Source: Photobacterium damselae
Lineage (GTDB): Bacteria; Pseudomonadota; Gammaproteobacteria; Enterobacterales; Vibrionaceae
DNA: 64,000 nt
Assembly (NCBI RefSeq): GCF_003026815.1
Contig: NZ_PYOG01000015.1
Span: 1 to 64,000, forward strand
Direction of reading: 5' to 3'
Under the pieces are notes generated by a model. It saw only the letters and a list, made by a program, of their open reading frames with translations, made no database searches and was not told the origin of the DNA. Shown here piece by piece: positions 43,306-53,385 of this stretch. Every line of letters starts with the position of its first letter. The stretch's first letter is position 1. A program made the translations under genes and the position numbers.

Positions 43306-46077
43306 ATGGCGACGATTCCTGAAAATCCATTGATCCTTATCGATGGATCCTCTTATCTATACCGTGCGTACCATGCCGCACCTAATTTCACTAACTCAGA
43401 AGGTCAACCTACTGGCGCTGTATATGGTGTGATCAATATGCTTCGTAGCATGTTACGCCAGTTTTCAACCGAACATATTGCCGTTATCTTTGATGCCAAA
43501 GGTAAGACATTCCGCGATGAGATGTTTGCGGACTATAAAGCGAATCGTCCACCAATGCCTGACGATCTTCGTGGTCAGATCGAACCGTTACATGCAGTGA
43601 TCAAAGCGATGGGCTTACCATTGATCTCTATCTCTGGTGTTGAAGCCGATGATGTGATTGGTACGCTAGCAACTCAAGCCTCTAAAGCAGGTATGCCGGT
43701 TCTGATCAGTACTGGCGATAAAGATATGGCGCAGTTGGTGGATGAAAATATCACTCTGATCAATACCATGACAGATGTTGTGATGGATCCTGCTGGAGTT
43801 GTTGAAAAATTTGGTATTGGCCCTGAGCTTATTATCGATTACCTAGCCTTGATGGGTGATAAAGTCGATAACATTCCTGGTGTTCCGGGAGTTGGTGAAA
43901 AAACGGCAAAAGCACTGTTAACCGGTATTGGTGGTCTGGATGCTTTGTACGATCGTTTGGATGAGATCCCAGCTCTTGGTTTCCGTGGCTCAAAAACCAT
44001 GCCAAAGAAACTGTTGGATAATAAAGAGGGGGCTTACCTTTCTTATCAATTAGCAACCATTAAACTGGATGTTGAGCTTGATATTACTCCGCAAGAGCTA
44101 GTTAAAGCAGAACCTGATGTTGATGAGTTAACTCGTCTATTTGGTCAATTGCAGTTCCGTCGCTGGTTAGAAGAGATGCTAAGTGGTAGCGATGGTAAAA
44201 TTGTTGCTGATGAGAAAGCTGCTCAAGCGGTTGCTTCTGAAAAAGTCATTGCCCCTGTCATTGATCGCAGCGGTTATGAAGTGATTCTAGATCAGAGCCG
44301 TTTTGATGCATGGTTAGAGCAATTAAAATCAGCTGAAGCTTTTGCCTTTGATACTGAGACAGACAGCTTAGATTATATGGTTGCTAACTTAGTCGGTGTT
44401 TCATTTGCAGTGGAAGAGGGCAAAGCTGCTTATGTTCCAGTTGCTCATGATTATTTAGATGCGCCAGAGCAGTTAGATCGTGACTGGGTGTTGGCACAGC
44501 TTAAGCCATTACTGGAAGATCCTAATCAGGCGAAAATTGGCCAAAATCTAAAATACGATGCGAGTGTTATTGCTCGTTATGGTATTGAGATGCAAGGTAT
44601 TAAATACGATACCATGTTGGAATCTTATGTGTATAACAGTGTGGTTGGTCGTCATGATATGGACAGCTTGGCACTGCGTTATTTAGAGCATAAGAATATC
44701 AGCTTTGAAGAAATTGCAGGTAAAGGCAAAGGACAGTTAACCTTCAATCAGATCGATCTTGAACAAGCCGGTCCTTATGCGGCAGAAGATGCTGATATTA
44801 CGTTGCGCCTGCATAATGCGCTTTATCCAAAAGTTTCGGCGGATGAGAAACTACTGCATGTATTTAGCGATATTGAAATGCCGCTAGTACCAGTTTTATC
44901 ACGTATGGAGCGCACTGGTGTTTTGATTGATAGCATGAAGTTAAGTGCTCAATCACAAGAGATTGCTCAGCGTTTGGATGAATTAGAAAAACGCGCTTTT
45001 GAAATTGCCGATCAAGAGTTTAATTTAAGCTCTCCTAAGCAGTTACAAGCGATTCTATTTGAAAAGATGGGTTTACCTGTTCTTAAAAAGACACCATCAG
45101 GCACACCATCAACTAATGAAGAAGTACTGCAAGAGCTTGCTCTAGATTACCCACTGCCAAAGCTTATTTTAGAGTACCGTGGTTTAGCTAAACTGAAATC
45201 GACTTACACCGATAAGTTACCAAAAATGGTTAACCCAGCGACAGGTCGAGTGCATACCTCTTATCACCAAGCGGTTACTGCGACAGGACGTTTATCTTCA
45301 AGCGATCCTAACTTGCAAAATATCCCGGTACGTAATGACGAAGGACGTCGTATTCGCCAAGCCTTTATTGCGCCACAAGGTTATAAAGTATTGGCAATTG
45401 ACTACTCTCAGATTGAACTGCGCATTATGGCCCACCTATCTGGTGATAAAGCCCTGTTGGATGCGTTCTGTCATGGTAAAGATATCCACGCGGCAACAGC
45501 TGCTGAGATTTTAGGTCTACCTTTAGATCAAGTATCTAGTGAACAACGCCGCCGAGCAAAAGCGATCAACTTTGGTTTGATCTATGGCATGAGTGCTTTC
45601 GGCTTGGCTAAGCAGCTTGATATGGGCCGTGGTGAAGCGCAAGAGTATATGAATACTTACTTTGAGCGTTATCCAGGTGTGCTTGAATATATGGAAACCA
45701 CTCGCACCGTTGCCAGTGAACAAGGTTATGTTGAAACCTTGTTTGGTCGCCGTCTATATCTACCTGATATTAAATCTCGTAACGGTTTGCGTCGTAAAGC
45801 TGCAGAACGTGCTGCGATCAATGCTCCAATGCAAGGTACTGCTGCCGATATTATCAAACGCGCGATGGTGCTTGTTGATGAGTGGATAGGTCAGCAAGAA
45901 TCGGGTCGTGTTCGTCTATTAATGCAAGTGCATGACGAATTGGTATTTGAAGTACAAGAATCAGAAATTGAATCTGTTGCCCAAGAGATTAAAACTCTTA
46001 TGGAATCGGCCGCTCAATTGGATGTACCTTTGATTGCTGATATCGGCTATGGCGAGAACTGGGACCAAGCCCACTAA
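43306..46077 (+). CDS. polA: DNA polymerase I
   Basis: A 923-residue repair and Okazaki-fragment polymerase. Domains in order: 5' nuclease (about 1-290), 3'-5' exonuclease (about 325-520, with FDTETDSL carrying the Asp and Glu ligands) and polymerase (about 530-923, with [14 protein letters not shown] and [10 protein letters not shown]). All catalytic motifs look intact. A DnaA-box cluster lies upstream and spf downstream, the latter as in E. coli. Confidence 0.97.
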   Translation: MATIPENPLILIDGSSYLYRAYHAAPNFTNSEGQPTGAVYGVINMLRSMLRQFSTEHIAVIFDAKGKTFRDEMFADYKANRPPMPDDLRGQIEPLHAVIKAMGLPLISISGVEADDVIGTLATQASKAGMPVLISTGDKDMAQLVDENITLINTMTDVVMDPAGVVEKFGIGPELIIDYLALMGDKVDNIPGVPGVGEKTAKALLTGIGGLDALYDRLDEIPALGFRGSKTMPKKLLDNKEGAYLSYQLATIKLDVELDITPQELVKAEPDVDELTRLFGQLQFRRWLEEMLSGSDGKIVADEKAAQAVASEKVIAPVIDRSGYEVILDQSRFDAWLEQLKSAEAFAFDTETDSLDYMVANLVGVSFAVEEGKAAYVPVAHDYLDAPEQLDRDWVLAQLKPLLEDPNQAKIGQNLKYDASVIARYGIEMQGIKYDTMLESYVYNSVVGRHDMDSLALRYLEHKNISFEEIAGKGKGQLTFNQIDLEQAGPYAAEDADITLRLHNALYPKVSADEKLLHVFSDIEMPLVPVLSRMERTGVLIDSMKLSAQSQEIAQRLDELEKRAFEIADQEFNLSSPKQLQAILFEKMGLPVLKKTPSGTPSTNEEVLQELALDYPLPKLILEYRGLAKLKSTYTDKLPKMVNPATGRVHTSYHQAVTATGRLSSSDPNLQNIPVRNDEGRRIRQAFIAPQGYKVLAIDYSQIELRIMAHLSGDKALLDAFCHGKDIHAATAAEILGLPLDQVSSEQRRRAKAINFGLIYGMSAFGLAKQLDMGRGEAQEYMNTYFERYPGVLEYMETTRTVASEQGYVETLFGRRLYLPDIKSRNGLRRKAAERAAINAPMQGTAADIIKRAMVLVDEWIGQQESGRVRLLMQVHDELVFEVQESEIESVAQEIKTLMESAAQLDVPLIADIGYGENWDQAH

Positions 46078-46106
46078 GCATTACCACTTCTAATCGTATA
46101 AAAAAT

Positions 46107-46138
46107 AATAGCTAGCTGAATCAGTTAGCTATTTTTTT
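46107..46138 (+). terminator. Intrinsic terminator of polA
   Basis: AATAGCTAGCTG/CAGTTAGCTATT (one G-T pair, loop AAT) is followed by seven T residues. Confidence 0.9.
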
Positions 46139-46251
46139 GTTAAAAATAACCGCTTACAAAATTACCATTTGTAAAATTTACTTACGAGAAAGTGAAAAAA
46201 AACTACAAATAGGGGTTCCAATATCTGAGCAATTGATATACAGTTAATGAC

Positions 46252-46357
46252 GTAGGGTACAGAGGTAAGATGTTCTATCTTTCAGACCTTTTGTTTCACG
46301 TTATTGGATTTGGCTGATTCAGCCGCCCCAGTCTGGTTTTAGACTGGGGCGTTTTTT
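46252..46357 (+). ncRNA. spf: Spot 42 small RNA
   Basis: A 106-nt sRNA that, with Hfq, represses secondary catabolic genes when cAMP-CRP is low. It begins GTAGGGTACAGAGGTAAGAT as in E. coli and shares the TTTCAGACCTTTT segment and the CGCCCCAGTC terminator stem. It lies 174 bp after polA and upstream of engB, the conserved location. I did not find a strong CRP site upstream. Confidence 0.96.
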
Positions 46358-46575
46358 ATTGGGCCTAATTCCACATTTCTCGCTATATTCCATACCCAAT
46401 CTACTCTTCTACCATAGTCGCAATTTCTTGCTATTTTTGCTTTTAATCGTTGAAATATTAGCCATTAATCGCTATTTATTATTGTTAATACTCATATTCT
46501 TTCGGTTCTTGTGTGATTTAGATCTGTTTTTGCTCGTTGTTTAGAGTAAATACTTTAAATTCTGTGCTGAGCCGT

Positions 46576-46581
46576 TATAAT
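46576..46581 (+). promoter_or_regulatory. -10 element of candidate sRNA
   Basis: A consensus TATAAT with a weak -35 (TTTAAA, 46554-46559). A CRP half-site TGTGATTTAGATCTG begins at 46512, centred about 68 bp before the predicted start. Confidence 0.5.
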
Positions 46582-46587
46582 GAAACT

Positions 46588-46689
46588 AGCTTCTTGTTCA
46601 TATTTGTTTTTGGTAGACGGTTTTTATTGCCGGCTAGCCAGCAAATCCATGAAATAGCCACTCTTAATTGTTGAGAGTGGCTTTTTTTT
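46588..46689 (+). ncRNA. Candidate sRNA downstream of spf
   Basis: About 100 nt between a consensus -10 and a strong terminator. Two structures are visible: an interrupted stem with TGG-TAG-CGG pairing CCG-CTA-CCA (about 46611-46640), and the terminator AGCCACTCT/AGAGTGGCT (46656-46664, 46674-46682) followed by eight T residues. No ORF of note is inside. A second sRNA (VSsrna24) is known downstream of spf in Vibrionaceae; this or the next candidate may be it. Confidence 0.6.
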
Positions 46690-46925
46690 ATCCATTCTCA
46701 ATGCCTTTCTAAAAAGCCTTTACTCTTCCTTATGTTAATAAAATGTTGTGTTGCTTTGTTACAGAAATAATATATTTAGCTAAATAAAGGTCGGTAGTTA
46801 ATTAACCTAGAAAAAGAAGGGGATTAGGATGAGTGTACTGAAAAATAAGTATGAAAAGTGACCGAAGTGAGGGTAAATTGCTTGCTTTGATGGGGGAAAT
46901 CATCGATCCTTTTTGGATAATAAGA

Positions 46926-46976
46926 AAACCTCCTATTTCTCTCCCCTTGCCCCACCTGCTGGTGGGGAATTTTTAT
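46926..46976 (+). ncRNA. Second candidate short sRNA in the spf-engB gap
   Basis: A pyrimidine-rich single-stranded stretch with an anti-Shine-Dalgarno-like CCTCCT (46929-46934) is followed by a perfect hairpin CCCCACC/GGTGGGG (46950-46956, 46961-46967) and AATTTTTATT. It lies about 600 nt from spf. No good promoter was seen. The hairpin is oriented for plus-strand transcription and so is not the engB terminator. Confidence 0.4.
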
Positions 46977-47017
46977 TGGCTCCATCCATAGAGCCTCAGA
47001 ATAAGATGCAGACTTAA

Positions 47018-47698
47018 TTACTCTCCTGCATCATACTCTTCGCCAGCTTCCATTGCCGCTAGCATTCTTTGGCGCTCAAGCTCTGGGCCAAACCAAGCAT
47101 CAAGCTTATGACGCACTTGATCAACACCGATGCCTTTAAGTGAAGAGAAAGCTTCAACTTGTACATCGCCAGCCACATCTGCTAGATCTTTACGAACCTT
47201 TAGTACTTGCGCCTTACGAGCACCACTTTTTAATTTATCTGCTTTAGTTAATAGCACTAAAACAGGTAAGCCACTTTCAACACCCCAATAGATCATCTGT
47301 TGGTCGAGATCTTTTAGTGGGTGACGAATATCCATCAGTACAACTAAACCTGCAAGGCACTCACGCTTTTGAAGGTATTCACCTAGAGATTTCTGCCATT
47401 TGATTTTCATCTCTAGTGGTACTTGAGCAAAACCGTATCCAGGTAAGTCGATAAGGTTACAACCTGATTCCACTTCGAACATGTTGATTAGCTGAGTACG
47501 ACCAGGTGTTTTTGAGGTACGAGCTAAGCTTTTTTGTTCTGTGATGCGGTTTAGTGCACTCGACTTGCCAGCGTTAGAACGACCAGCAAATGCGATTTCA
47601 ACACCAGAGTCCTGTGGCAGGTGACGAATGTCTGGGGCACTAGTGATAAAATGAGTTTTGCGATAGTTGAGGGGTTGATTCACTGTTAACTCCGTCAA
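47018..47698 (-). CDS. engB: Ribosome-biogenesis GTPase EngB
   Basis: A 226-residue GTPase (YihA/YsxC) required for 50S assembly. G1 is [14 protein letters not shown]3 is DLPGYG, and G4 is LTKADK. The C-terminal acidic end is typical. It is minus-strand, convergent with the spf region, and divergent from cytochrome c4, as expected for this group. Confidence 0.96.
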   Translation of the reverse strand: MTELTVNQPLNYRKTHFITSAPDIRHLPQDSGVEIAFAGRSNAGKSSALNRITEQKSLARTSKTPGRTQLINMFEVESGCNLIDLPGYGFAQVPLEMKIKWQKSLGEYLQKRECLAGLVVLMDIRHPLKDLDQQMIYWGVESGLPVLVLLTKADKLKSGARKAQVLKVRKDLADVAGDVQVEAFSSLKGIGVDQVRHKLDAWFGPELERQRMLAAMEAGEEYDAGE

Positions 47699-47917
47699 GT
47701 CTTTAAGTAGTCGACTGATTACTTTTTGTAAAAAGTGTGTAAAATATATGATAAATATGCTTAATCGCTGCTGGTATTGTATACCAAGTTGCTGAGCATT
47801 ACTTGTGGTACGGAAGCCTCAATACACAAACGATCTTAAGCGCTGAGTTTTTAAGCTTCATTTATTAGTGTAATTCAAGACTTAAGTCGTTTGAGTAATA
47901 ACAATAAATGGAATGTC

Positions 47918-48535
47918 ATGAATAAATTAATAGTGATTTTAGGATTACTCGCCAGTCTCCCTACTTGGGCTCAAGGCGATGTCGCAGCCGGCAAAGCCAA
48001 GTCAGTCACCTGTGCCGCTTGTCACGGTGCTGATGGTAATGGCATATTGCCGCAATACCCTAAGCTTTCAGGTCAACACGCCCCTTACTTAGAAAAACAG
48101 CTTCACGATTTCAAACTAGCCATGAGCAGTGGTGGAGAACAAGGCCGAGTAGATGCTGTGATGGGAGGTATGGTTATGCCCCTCTCCGAGCAGGATATGG
48201 CTGATCTTGCCGCTTATTATGCTTCTCTCCCTATCTCTGATAATACCTCTGCCAAAGCATCCATTCCTATTGGTCAGCAGTTATATCGTTTTGGTGATTC
48301 TGAGCGTGGTATTCCCGCCTGTTCTGCTTGCCATGGTCCTCGTGGTGATGGTACTAGCTTATCGGGATTTCCTAAGATATCGGGTCAGAATGCAGAATAC
48401 ATCCAACTTCAGTTAGAAAAATTCCGTGATGGTCAGCGCGCAAATGATATGAATGCCATGATGCGCTCGGTTGCCAGTAAGCTTAATGACCAAGAAATTA
48501 CGGCATTATCGCAGTATGTTGGTGGCTTGCATTAA
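47918..48535 (+). CDS. Diheme cytochrome c4
   Basis: A 205-residue periplasmic electron carrier that can feed cytochrome oxidases. A signal peptide (1-19, cut after WAQ) is followed by two heme sites, CAACH and CSACH, each with a distal Met region (GGMVMPL and MNAMMRS). The ATG at 47918 is used because an upstream GTG/ATG frame lacks the signal peptide start; GGAATG precedes it. Confidence 0.95.
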   Translation: MNKLIVILGLLASLPTWAQGDVAAGKAKSVTCAACHGADGNGILPQYPKLSGQHAPYLEKQLHDFKLAMSSGGEQGRVDAVMGGMVMPLSEQDMADLAAYYASLPISDNTSAKASIPIGQQLYRFGDSERGIPACSACHGPRGDGTSLSGFPKISGQNAEYIQLQLEKFRDGQRANDMNAMMRSVASKLNDQEITALSQYVGGLH

Positions 48536-48626
48536 GCACAATAAAAATTGCGAGTACAAAAAAGCAGCGTTTTTCACCGCATTTTTACACTTATTCTTGT
48601 TGGGAATATCAAATGGCTGATCAGCT

Positions 48627-48646
48627 TGTAAGAGATCTGCCATACA
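48627..48646. promoter_or_regulatory. Candidate UvrY/GacA-type site upstream of csrB
   Basis: TGTAAGAGATCTGCCATACA keeps the left half TGTAAG and the AGATCT centre seen at the E. coli csrB UvrY site, but the right half is poor. It is about 160 bp upstream of the csrB start, a distance similar to that in E. coli. Confidence 0.45.
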
Positions 48647-48793
48647 TGCTGTGAATTTTAACTGAAAAAACACCGTTCAAAAGTGGTGTTATCTTTATAA
48701 AACAATTGCTTGTGTATTTAACATGGCATAGCAAGAAAAAATTTGTGACGTCTGTCAATGGAATAAGAATCCGTTTCAAGTAAATTATGTCTT

Positions 48794-49296
48794 GTCGACA
48801 GGGAGTGCGGCAACGGAATGGATAAAGCCAATGATTGGCTAAGCAGGAATGCTGAAGGAATTTGGAATTGCGCCATAGATGGCAGAGTATTGATGCTCGA
48901 AGGATACACAGGACGTCAACTAGGATGGTTGTTAGTTCGCAAGAAGCGTAGGATTGTTAGGATAACGCTTAAGGACAAGTTAAATCACGAGTGAGTGGTT
49001 TATGTCGGTTACTTCTAGGATGAAGTGAACATAAGGATGGTGGAGTTAGCTATTAGGACGATAGCATAGCTTAAAGGAAAGCCAACTTAGGATGAGTTGT
49101 TTTGCTATGGAAAGTAGCATGGATTGTTAAAAATCATCAGGATGATGACGAACGAAAGCTTTTGGCATGGAAAGCCGCAATAATAAAGGGATATTTGTCA
49201 GACCGGGACGTTGTTATCTGGTTAGGATAGACTGGACTGAATATAGCCATATGGCACCGACATCAAGCGATAGGTAGAAATACCTGTCGCTTTTTC
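48794..49296 (+). ncRNA. csrB: CsrB, CsrA-sequestering small RNA
   Basis: A regulatory RNA of about 500 nt that titrates CsrA. It starts GTCGACAGGGAGTG, nearly the E. coli CsrB 5' end, and contains 26 GGA motifs by my count, many as AGGAT in hairpin loops. It ends with a 12-bp terminator stem (49265-49276 with 49281-49292) and T-tract. At this length it exceeds the 369 nt of E. coli. No ORF competes for this space. Confidence 0.92.
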
Positions 49297-49530
49297 TTTA
49301 TCTGGCGTTTTTAATTGCTAAATACACATCATTATTTATAGCTATTTATTTGATTTAAAAAATAAAAATGTGGCTAATTGATCGCTTTGTCGCACTTTTT
49401 ATTACTATCAGATCATTGATTAGATGGGTATAAAACTACATTCTATTTGGATTTGGGTATAGAATACTCCGCTCGATTTTAAACCAGTCCTGATACACCA
49501 TGACGTTGGACTGCATTGGAGCTTACATTT

Positions 49531-50172
49531 ATGCCTTCATGTCCGTTATGCCATTGTGCATCAAGCCATGACTTTTTCACTGACAAGTTACGTCAATATT
49601 TTCAATGTAATTCTTGTTCATTGGTTTTTGCCGATCCAGATGCTCACTTAGCACCTGAAGATGAAAAAGCTGTTTATGATCAGCATGAAAATAATCCTCA
49701 AGATATGGGATATCGCCGTTTTTTAGCTCGCTTAGCCGATCCTTTGGTTGAGCGAATTGGGGCTGCACCTTTGTCTGGATTGGATTTTGGTAGTGGACCA
49801 GGTCCCACCTTATCGGTGATGTTGACAGAGTTGGGTTATAATATGGCAATATATGACCCATATTTTGCGCCAAATCGTGAAGCCCTTGAGCAACAATATG
49901 ACTTTGTGACCTGTACTGAGGCCATAGAGCATTTTTATCAGCCTGCGAAGGAGTGGGGGCTATTACTTAGTTTAGTCAAACCAGGAGGATGGCTTGGCTT
50001 TATGACTAAGTTAGCAAGAGATGTTGATGCCTTTGCGCATTGGCACTATAAGAACGATCCAACCCACGTGAGCTTCTTTAGCCGTGAGACATTTAGCTTT
50101 TTAGCTGAACGTGACGGTTTAGAGGTGGAGTTTGTTGGGAATGATGTGATTTTGCTGAGGAAAACCCAGTAA
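49531..50172 (+). CDS. Class I SAM-dependent methyltransferase with Zn-ribbon
   Basis: A 213-residue methyltransferase of unknown substrate. The N-terminus is a zinc ribbon (CPLCHC and CNSC), followed by a Rossmann methyltransferase with SAM motif LDFGSGPGPTLSVML and a TCTEAIEHF motif. The ATG at 49531 is used; a TTG at 49516 with different context is possible. It overlaps yihI by 1 nt (TAATG). Confidence 0.85.
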   Translation: MPSCPLCHCASSHDFFTDKLRQYFQCNSCSLVFADPDAHLAPEDEKAVYDQHENNPQDMGYRRFLARLADPLVERIGAAPLSGLDFGSGPGPTLSVMLTELGYNMAIYDPYFAPNREALEQQYDFVTCTEAIEHFYQPAKEWGLLLSLVKPGGWLGFMTKLARDVDAFAHWHYKNDPTHVSFFSRETFSFLAERDGLEVEFVGNDVILLRKTQ

Positions 50173-50717
50173 TGACTCGTAAGAAAAAAGGCCGTAAGCC
50201 GGGTTCTGAAGGACCTGCGGTATACCGTGAAAAAAGCGTTTCTCAACTAGAAAAAGAAGCAGTTGAGCGTAAAAAAGATCGCAAGCGTAAAGGCTTAAAA
50301 GCTGGTAGTCGCCACTCTTCAACAGTAGTGACAAAACAGAAATCTGGTAACAAGCCAAAAGATCCACGTCTTGGCAGCAAAAAGCCGATTCCATTGATTG
50401 TGGAAGCGCAAAAGCCAATGACGAAGAAAGAGCGTCGTCTATCTGCACAGCAAGAGCTAGAGATGCTAGAAAATGATCCACAATTGATCACTTTACTTGA
50501 TCGTCTAGATGCCGGTGAGAAACTGGGTTCAGGCCTACAAAAACAAGTGGATCAAAAACTGGATCGTATCGAACAGCTGATGAAGCAACTGGGTCTACTT
50601 GATGAACCAGAAGAAGAGATGATGGACGATGAGTTACCAATGACTCGCGCTCATTCTGATGATGATCTGCTTGATCAGTTCGAAAAAATGGATTTTGACT
50701 CATTTGGTAAGGAGTAA
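50172..50717 (+). CDS. yihI: Der GTPase-activating protein YihI
   Basis: A 181-residue protein that in E. coli activates the GTPase Der (EngA) and tunes 50S assembly. The N-terminal third is highly basic (RKKKGRKPGSEGPAVYR), and the C-terminus is acidic (EEEMMDDELP). Length and composition fit YihI (169 in E. coli). It precedes DUF2489 and hemN; yihI-hemN is the E. coli order. Confidence 0.9.
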   Translation: MTRKKKGRKPGSEGPAVYREKSVSQLEKEAVERKKDRKRKGLKAGSRHSSTVVTKQKSGNKPKDPRLGSKKPIPLIVEAQKPMTKKERRLSAQQELEMLENDPQLITLLDRLDAGEKLGSGLQKQVDQKLDRIEQLMKQLGLLDEPEEEMMDDELPMTRAHSDDDLLDQFEKMDFDSFGKE

Positions 50718-50720
50718 CCG

Positions 50721-51200
50721 TTGCAGAATACGATGCTTTGGTTTGGACTAGGTAGTGCGGTTGTTGCTGTATTAGCAGCGTATGCCGGTTACTTATTGTA
50801 TAAGCTTTATCGTCAACATCAGCGCCATCAGGCGTTTTTAGAACGAACAAAAGCGTTACAAGCTGAAAAAATTGCCCAACGCAATGCAACTATTTTAGAC
50901 AGTGTCTATATTATTGCAGAAGCTGGAGTCAATGATCAGTGTGATATGTCTGAGATTTCTATTCGCTTATTTAAGTTGATGGAAGCACTGCAGCATGATA
51001 AAGCGGTAGACTTTGCCGCTCAATATCCTGCTCTGCATGAGTTATATCAAGTAGTAAAAGATATGCCTCGCAGTGAAGCGCGCCGTAATATTGAAAAGCG
51101 TCAGCGTATGCGTCTCGACTTAGATCGAATGAAAGCAGAAGCTCGTTTGGTTGATGATATCAAGCAAGAGCTCAATTCTATTCTGGCGATGAAATCTTAA
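50721..51200 (+). CDS. DUF2489 domain protein
   Basis: A 159-residue protein with one N-terminal membrane helix (about 5-27) and a long, charged helical cytoplasmic part. Function unknown. The TTG start at 50721 has AAGGAG six bases upstream; an ATG at 50733 is also in frame. It is 3 bp after yihI and probably cotranscribed. Confidence 0.8.
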   Translation: MQNTMLWFGLGSAVVAVLAAYAGYLLYKLYRQHQRHQAFLERTKALQAEKIAQRNATILDSVYIIAEAGVNDQCDMSEISIRLFKLMEALQHDKAVDFAAQYPALHELYQVVKDMPRSEARRNIEKRQRMRLDLDRMKAEARLVDDIKQELNSILAMKS

Positions 51201-51239
51201 AGCCATAATGAAGGCATAAGCTTTTGCGCTTGTGTCGGT

Positions 51240-51274
51240 ACGGTAAGTGTTATCCATCATGATACACTTACCGT
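51240..51274. other. Inverted repeat in the hemN leader
   Basis: ACGGTAAGTGT (51240-51250) is repeated in perfect inverted form at 51264-51274, 32 bp before the hemN ATG. No T-tract follows, so it is more likely an operator or leader hairpin than a terminator. It is not an FNR site. Confidence 0.45.
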
Positions 51275-51305
51275 CTCCTCGCCCTACAAAGTTGGAAGTT
51301 CAGTC

Positions 51306-52679
51306 ATGCCAAACACGCAAATTATCTGGGATCAGGCCTTAATCGAAAAATATAACTACTCAGGCCCACGTTATACTTCATACCCAACCGCGTTAGAGTT
51401 TCACCAAGAATTTAGTGAAGCCGAATTTGAAACCGCGTGTCACCAGTATCCAGAACGTAAACTGTCGCTTTATGTTCATATCCCATTTTGCCATAAGCTC
51501 TGTTATTACTGCGGTTGTAATAAAGTTATCACTCGTCATCAAGAGAAAGCCGATGTTTACCTTGATGCATTAGCGCTTGAAATTGCTCAACGAGCAGCGT
51601 TATGTGGCCCTCGCCAAGTGAGTCAGTTGCACTGGGGCGGTGGTACGCCAACATTTTTAACCAAAGAACAAATTACCCGTTTGATGAATTTATTGCGTGA
51701 GCATTTTGATTTTGATGCTGACGCAGAAATTTCGATTGAGATAGACCCTCGTCGTATTGAACTGGATATGCTTGATCACTTACGCCAAGAAGGCTTCAAC
51801 CGCATCAGTATTGGCGTGCAAGACTTTAATAAAGAAGTGCAGAAGGTGATCAACCGCGAACAGGATGAGAAGTTTATCTTTGATTTGGTTCAGCGAGCTA
51901 AAGAACTAGGTTTCCGCTCAACTAACCTTGATCTTATCTATGGTCTACCACTGCAAAATCAACAAGCATTCAGTGATACATTGCATGAAGTGTTAAAGAT
52001 GAAGCCTGGTCGTTTATCAGTCTTTAACTATGCTCACATGCCACAGTTGTTTGCCGCCCAACGTAAGATTAAAGACGAATGGCTACCAGGACCAAAAGAG
52101 AAACTGGCTATGTTGCAGCAAAGCATTGCGACATTAACGGGGGCAGGTTATCAGTTTATTGGTATGGACCACTTTGCCTTGCCTGATGATGAACTCGCCG
52201 TGGCGCAACGTAATGGTATTTTGCACCGTAATTTCCAAGGTTATACCACTCAAGGTGATTGTGACTTACTGGGGCTTGGTGTGTCTGCGATCTCTATGAT
52301 TGGTGACTGTTATGCGCAGAACCAAAAAGAGCTCAAAGCCTACTATGCAGATATTGAGCAACAACAGCACGCATTATGGAAAGGGGTACAATTGGACCAA
52401 GATGATTTGATCCGTCGTGAAGTGATCAAAGCATTAATTTGTAATTTCCAATTGAAAAAGCACGATATTGAAGCGATGTTCGATCTTAAATTTGATCAAT
52501 ATTTTGCTGAAGACCTACAACTACTTCAAACCTTTATCAATGACGATTTAGTTCGCGTTGATGATGAGATGATTTATGTTGAACCAAAAGGCCGCCTGCT
52601 TATTCGTAATATCTGTATGTGCTTTGATAAATATTTACGAGAGCGTGCACGCCAACAGCAGTTCTCTCGCGTTATTTAA
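51306..52679 (+). CDS. hemN: Oxygen-independent coproporphyrinogen III oxidase
   Basis: A 457-residue radical-SAM enzyme that makes protoporphyrinogen IX without oxygen. The [4Fe-4S] motif C-x3-C-x2-C is in HIPFCHKLCYYCGCNKV, and the SAM motif GGGTPTF follows. Length matches E. coli HemN (457). It is convergent with an exonuclease gene and overlaps it by 8 nt. Confidence 0.96.
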   Translation: MPNTQIIWDQALIEKYNYSGPRYTSYPTALEFHQEFSEAEFETACHQYPERKLSLYVHIPFCHKLCYYCGCNKVITRHQEKADVYLDALALEIAQRAALCGPRQVSQLHWGGGTPTFLTKEQITRLMNLLREHFDFDADAEISIEIDPRRIELDMLDHLRQEGFNRISIGVQDFNKEVQKVINREQDEKFIFDLVQRAKELGFRSTNLDLIYGLPLQNQQAFSDTLHEVLKMKPGRLSVFNYAHMPQLFAAQRKIKDEWLPGPKEKLAMLQQSIATLTGAGYQFIGMDHFALPDDELAVAQRNGILHRNFQGYTTQGDCDLLGLGVSAISMIGDCYAQNQKELKAYYADIEQQQHALWKGVQLDQDDLIRREVIKALICNFQLKKHDIEAMFDLKFDQYFAEDLQLLQTFINDDLVRVDDEMIYVEPKGRLLIRNICMCFDKYLRERARQQQFSRVI

Positions 52680-53385
52680 GCCAATTAGCTAATGTGCCTG
52701 TTTTTTTACCAAAGCAGGCAACTTGCAGCACGAGTAATAATTCTGCCGTTGCAATCGCATCAATAACAGCGCCATGGGCCGGATACGCCGGTAAGCCATG
52801 GCGTTGTCGTATCTGGGCTAAACGGTAGTCATTGGCCTTAAGTTGTTGCCGATGAATCGACAGCGATTTTTCAATGGTTAAGGTATCTAACCAGATAATG
52901 GGTAATGGCGGCAGTTGGTATCGAGTTGCCAGATAGTGGTTGAGAAAGCGCTGTTCAATCATAGCGCCATGGGCCACCATGATTTTACCTTTCATCGCAT
53001 TAAATAGAGCTGCCATGGCACAATCTAATTCGACACCATGAGCCAACTTCTCGGTGGTGATATGGTTGATAATAGCCGTTTCTGGCTTCACTTTTTGTTG
53101 GCTATCTTTAATCAGTAACTCAGTAGCTGTACTCAAATCGATTCGCTGTTGGCTGATAGTGACAAAACCAACAGATAAAATGTCGTCTTGTTCTGGGTCA
53201 AACCCTGTGGTCTCAAAGTCTAATACCAAATACTCCAACTGTGATAATAGGCTATCACTTGGAGGTAATGGGGTGCTTAACCAAGATGACAATGAGTTGG
53301 GCAGTGCTTGCTGAACATAACTGTCTCGTTGTTGTTGCAGCTTTTCTAACGGCGACCATCGTTTAAACAGTTGGCTGATGCTCAT
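52672..53385 (-). CDS. 3'-5' exonuclease, DnaQ-like
   Basis: A 237-residue DEDDh exonuclease. Exo I is LVLDFETTGFDPEQDDIL, and Exo III is YPAHGAVIDAIATAELL, with the catalytic His. It is not the replicative epsilon subunit by position: it overlaps the cNMP/CBS/DUF294 protein by 4 nt and is probably cotranscribed with it. Confidence 0.88.
   Translation of the reverse strand: MSISQLFKRWSPLEKLQQQRDSYVQQALPNSLSSWLSTPLPPSDSLLSQLEYLVLDFETTGFDPEQDDILSVGFVTISQQRIDLSTATELLIKDSQQKVKPETAIINHITTEKLAHGVELDCAMAALFNAMKGKIMVAHGAMIEQRFLNHYLATRYQLPPLPIIWLDTLTIEKSLSIHRQQLKANDYRLAQIRQRHGLPAYPAHGAVIDAIATAELLLVLQVACFGKKTGTLANWLK

Noticed and set aside
46359..46544. 61-codon hydrophobic frame after spf
   Set aside because: It starts in the T-tract of Spot 42 and is Leu/Phe-rich because the DNA is T-rich; no ribosome-binding site.
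48718..48909. 63-codon minus-strand frame at the csrB start
   Set aside because: It is antisense to the csrB promoter and 5' end, which explain the sequence.
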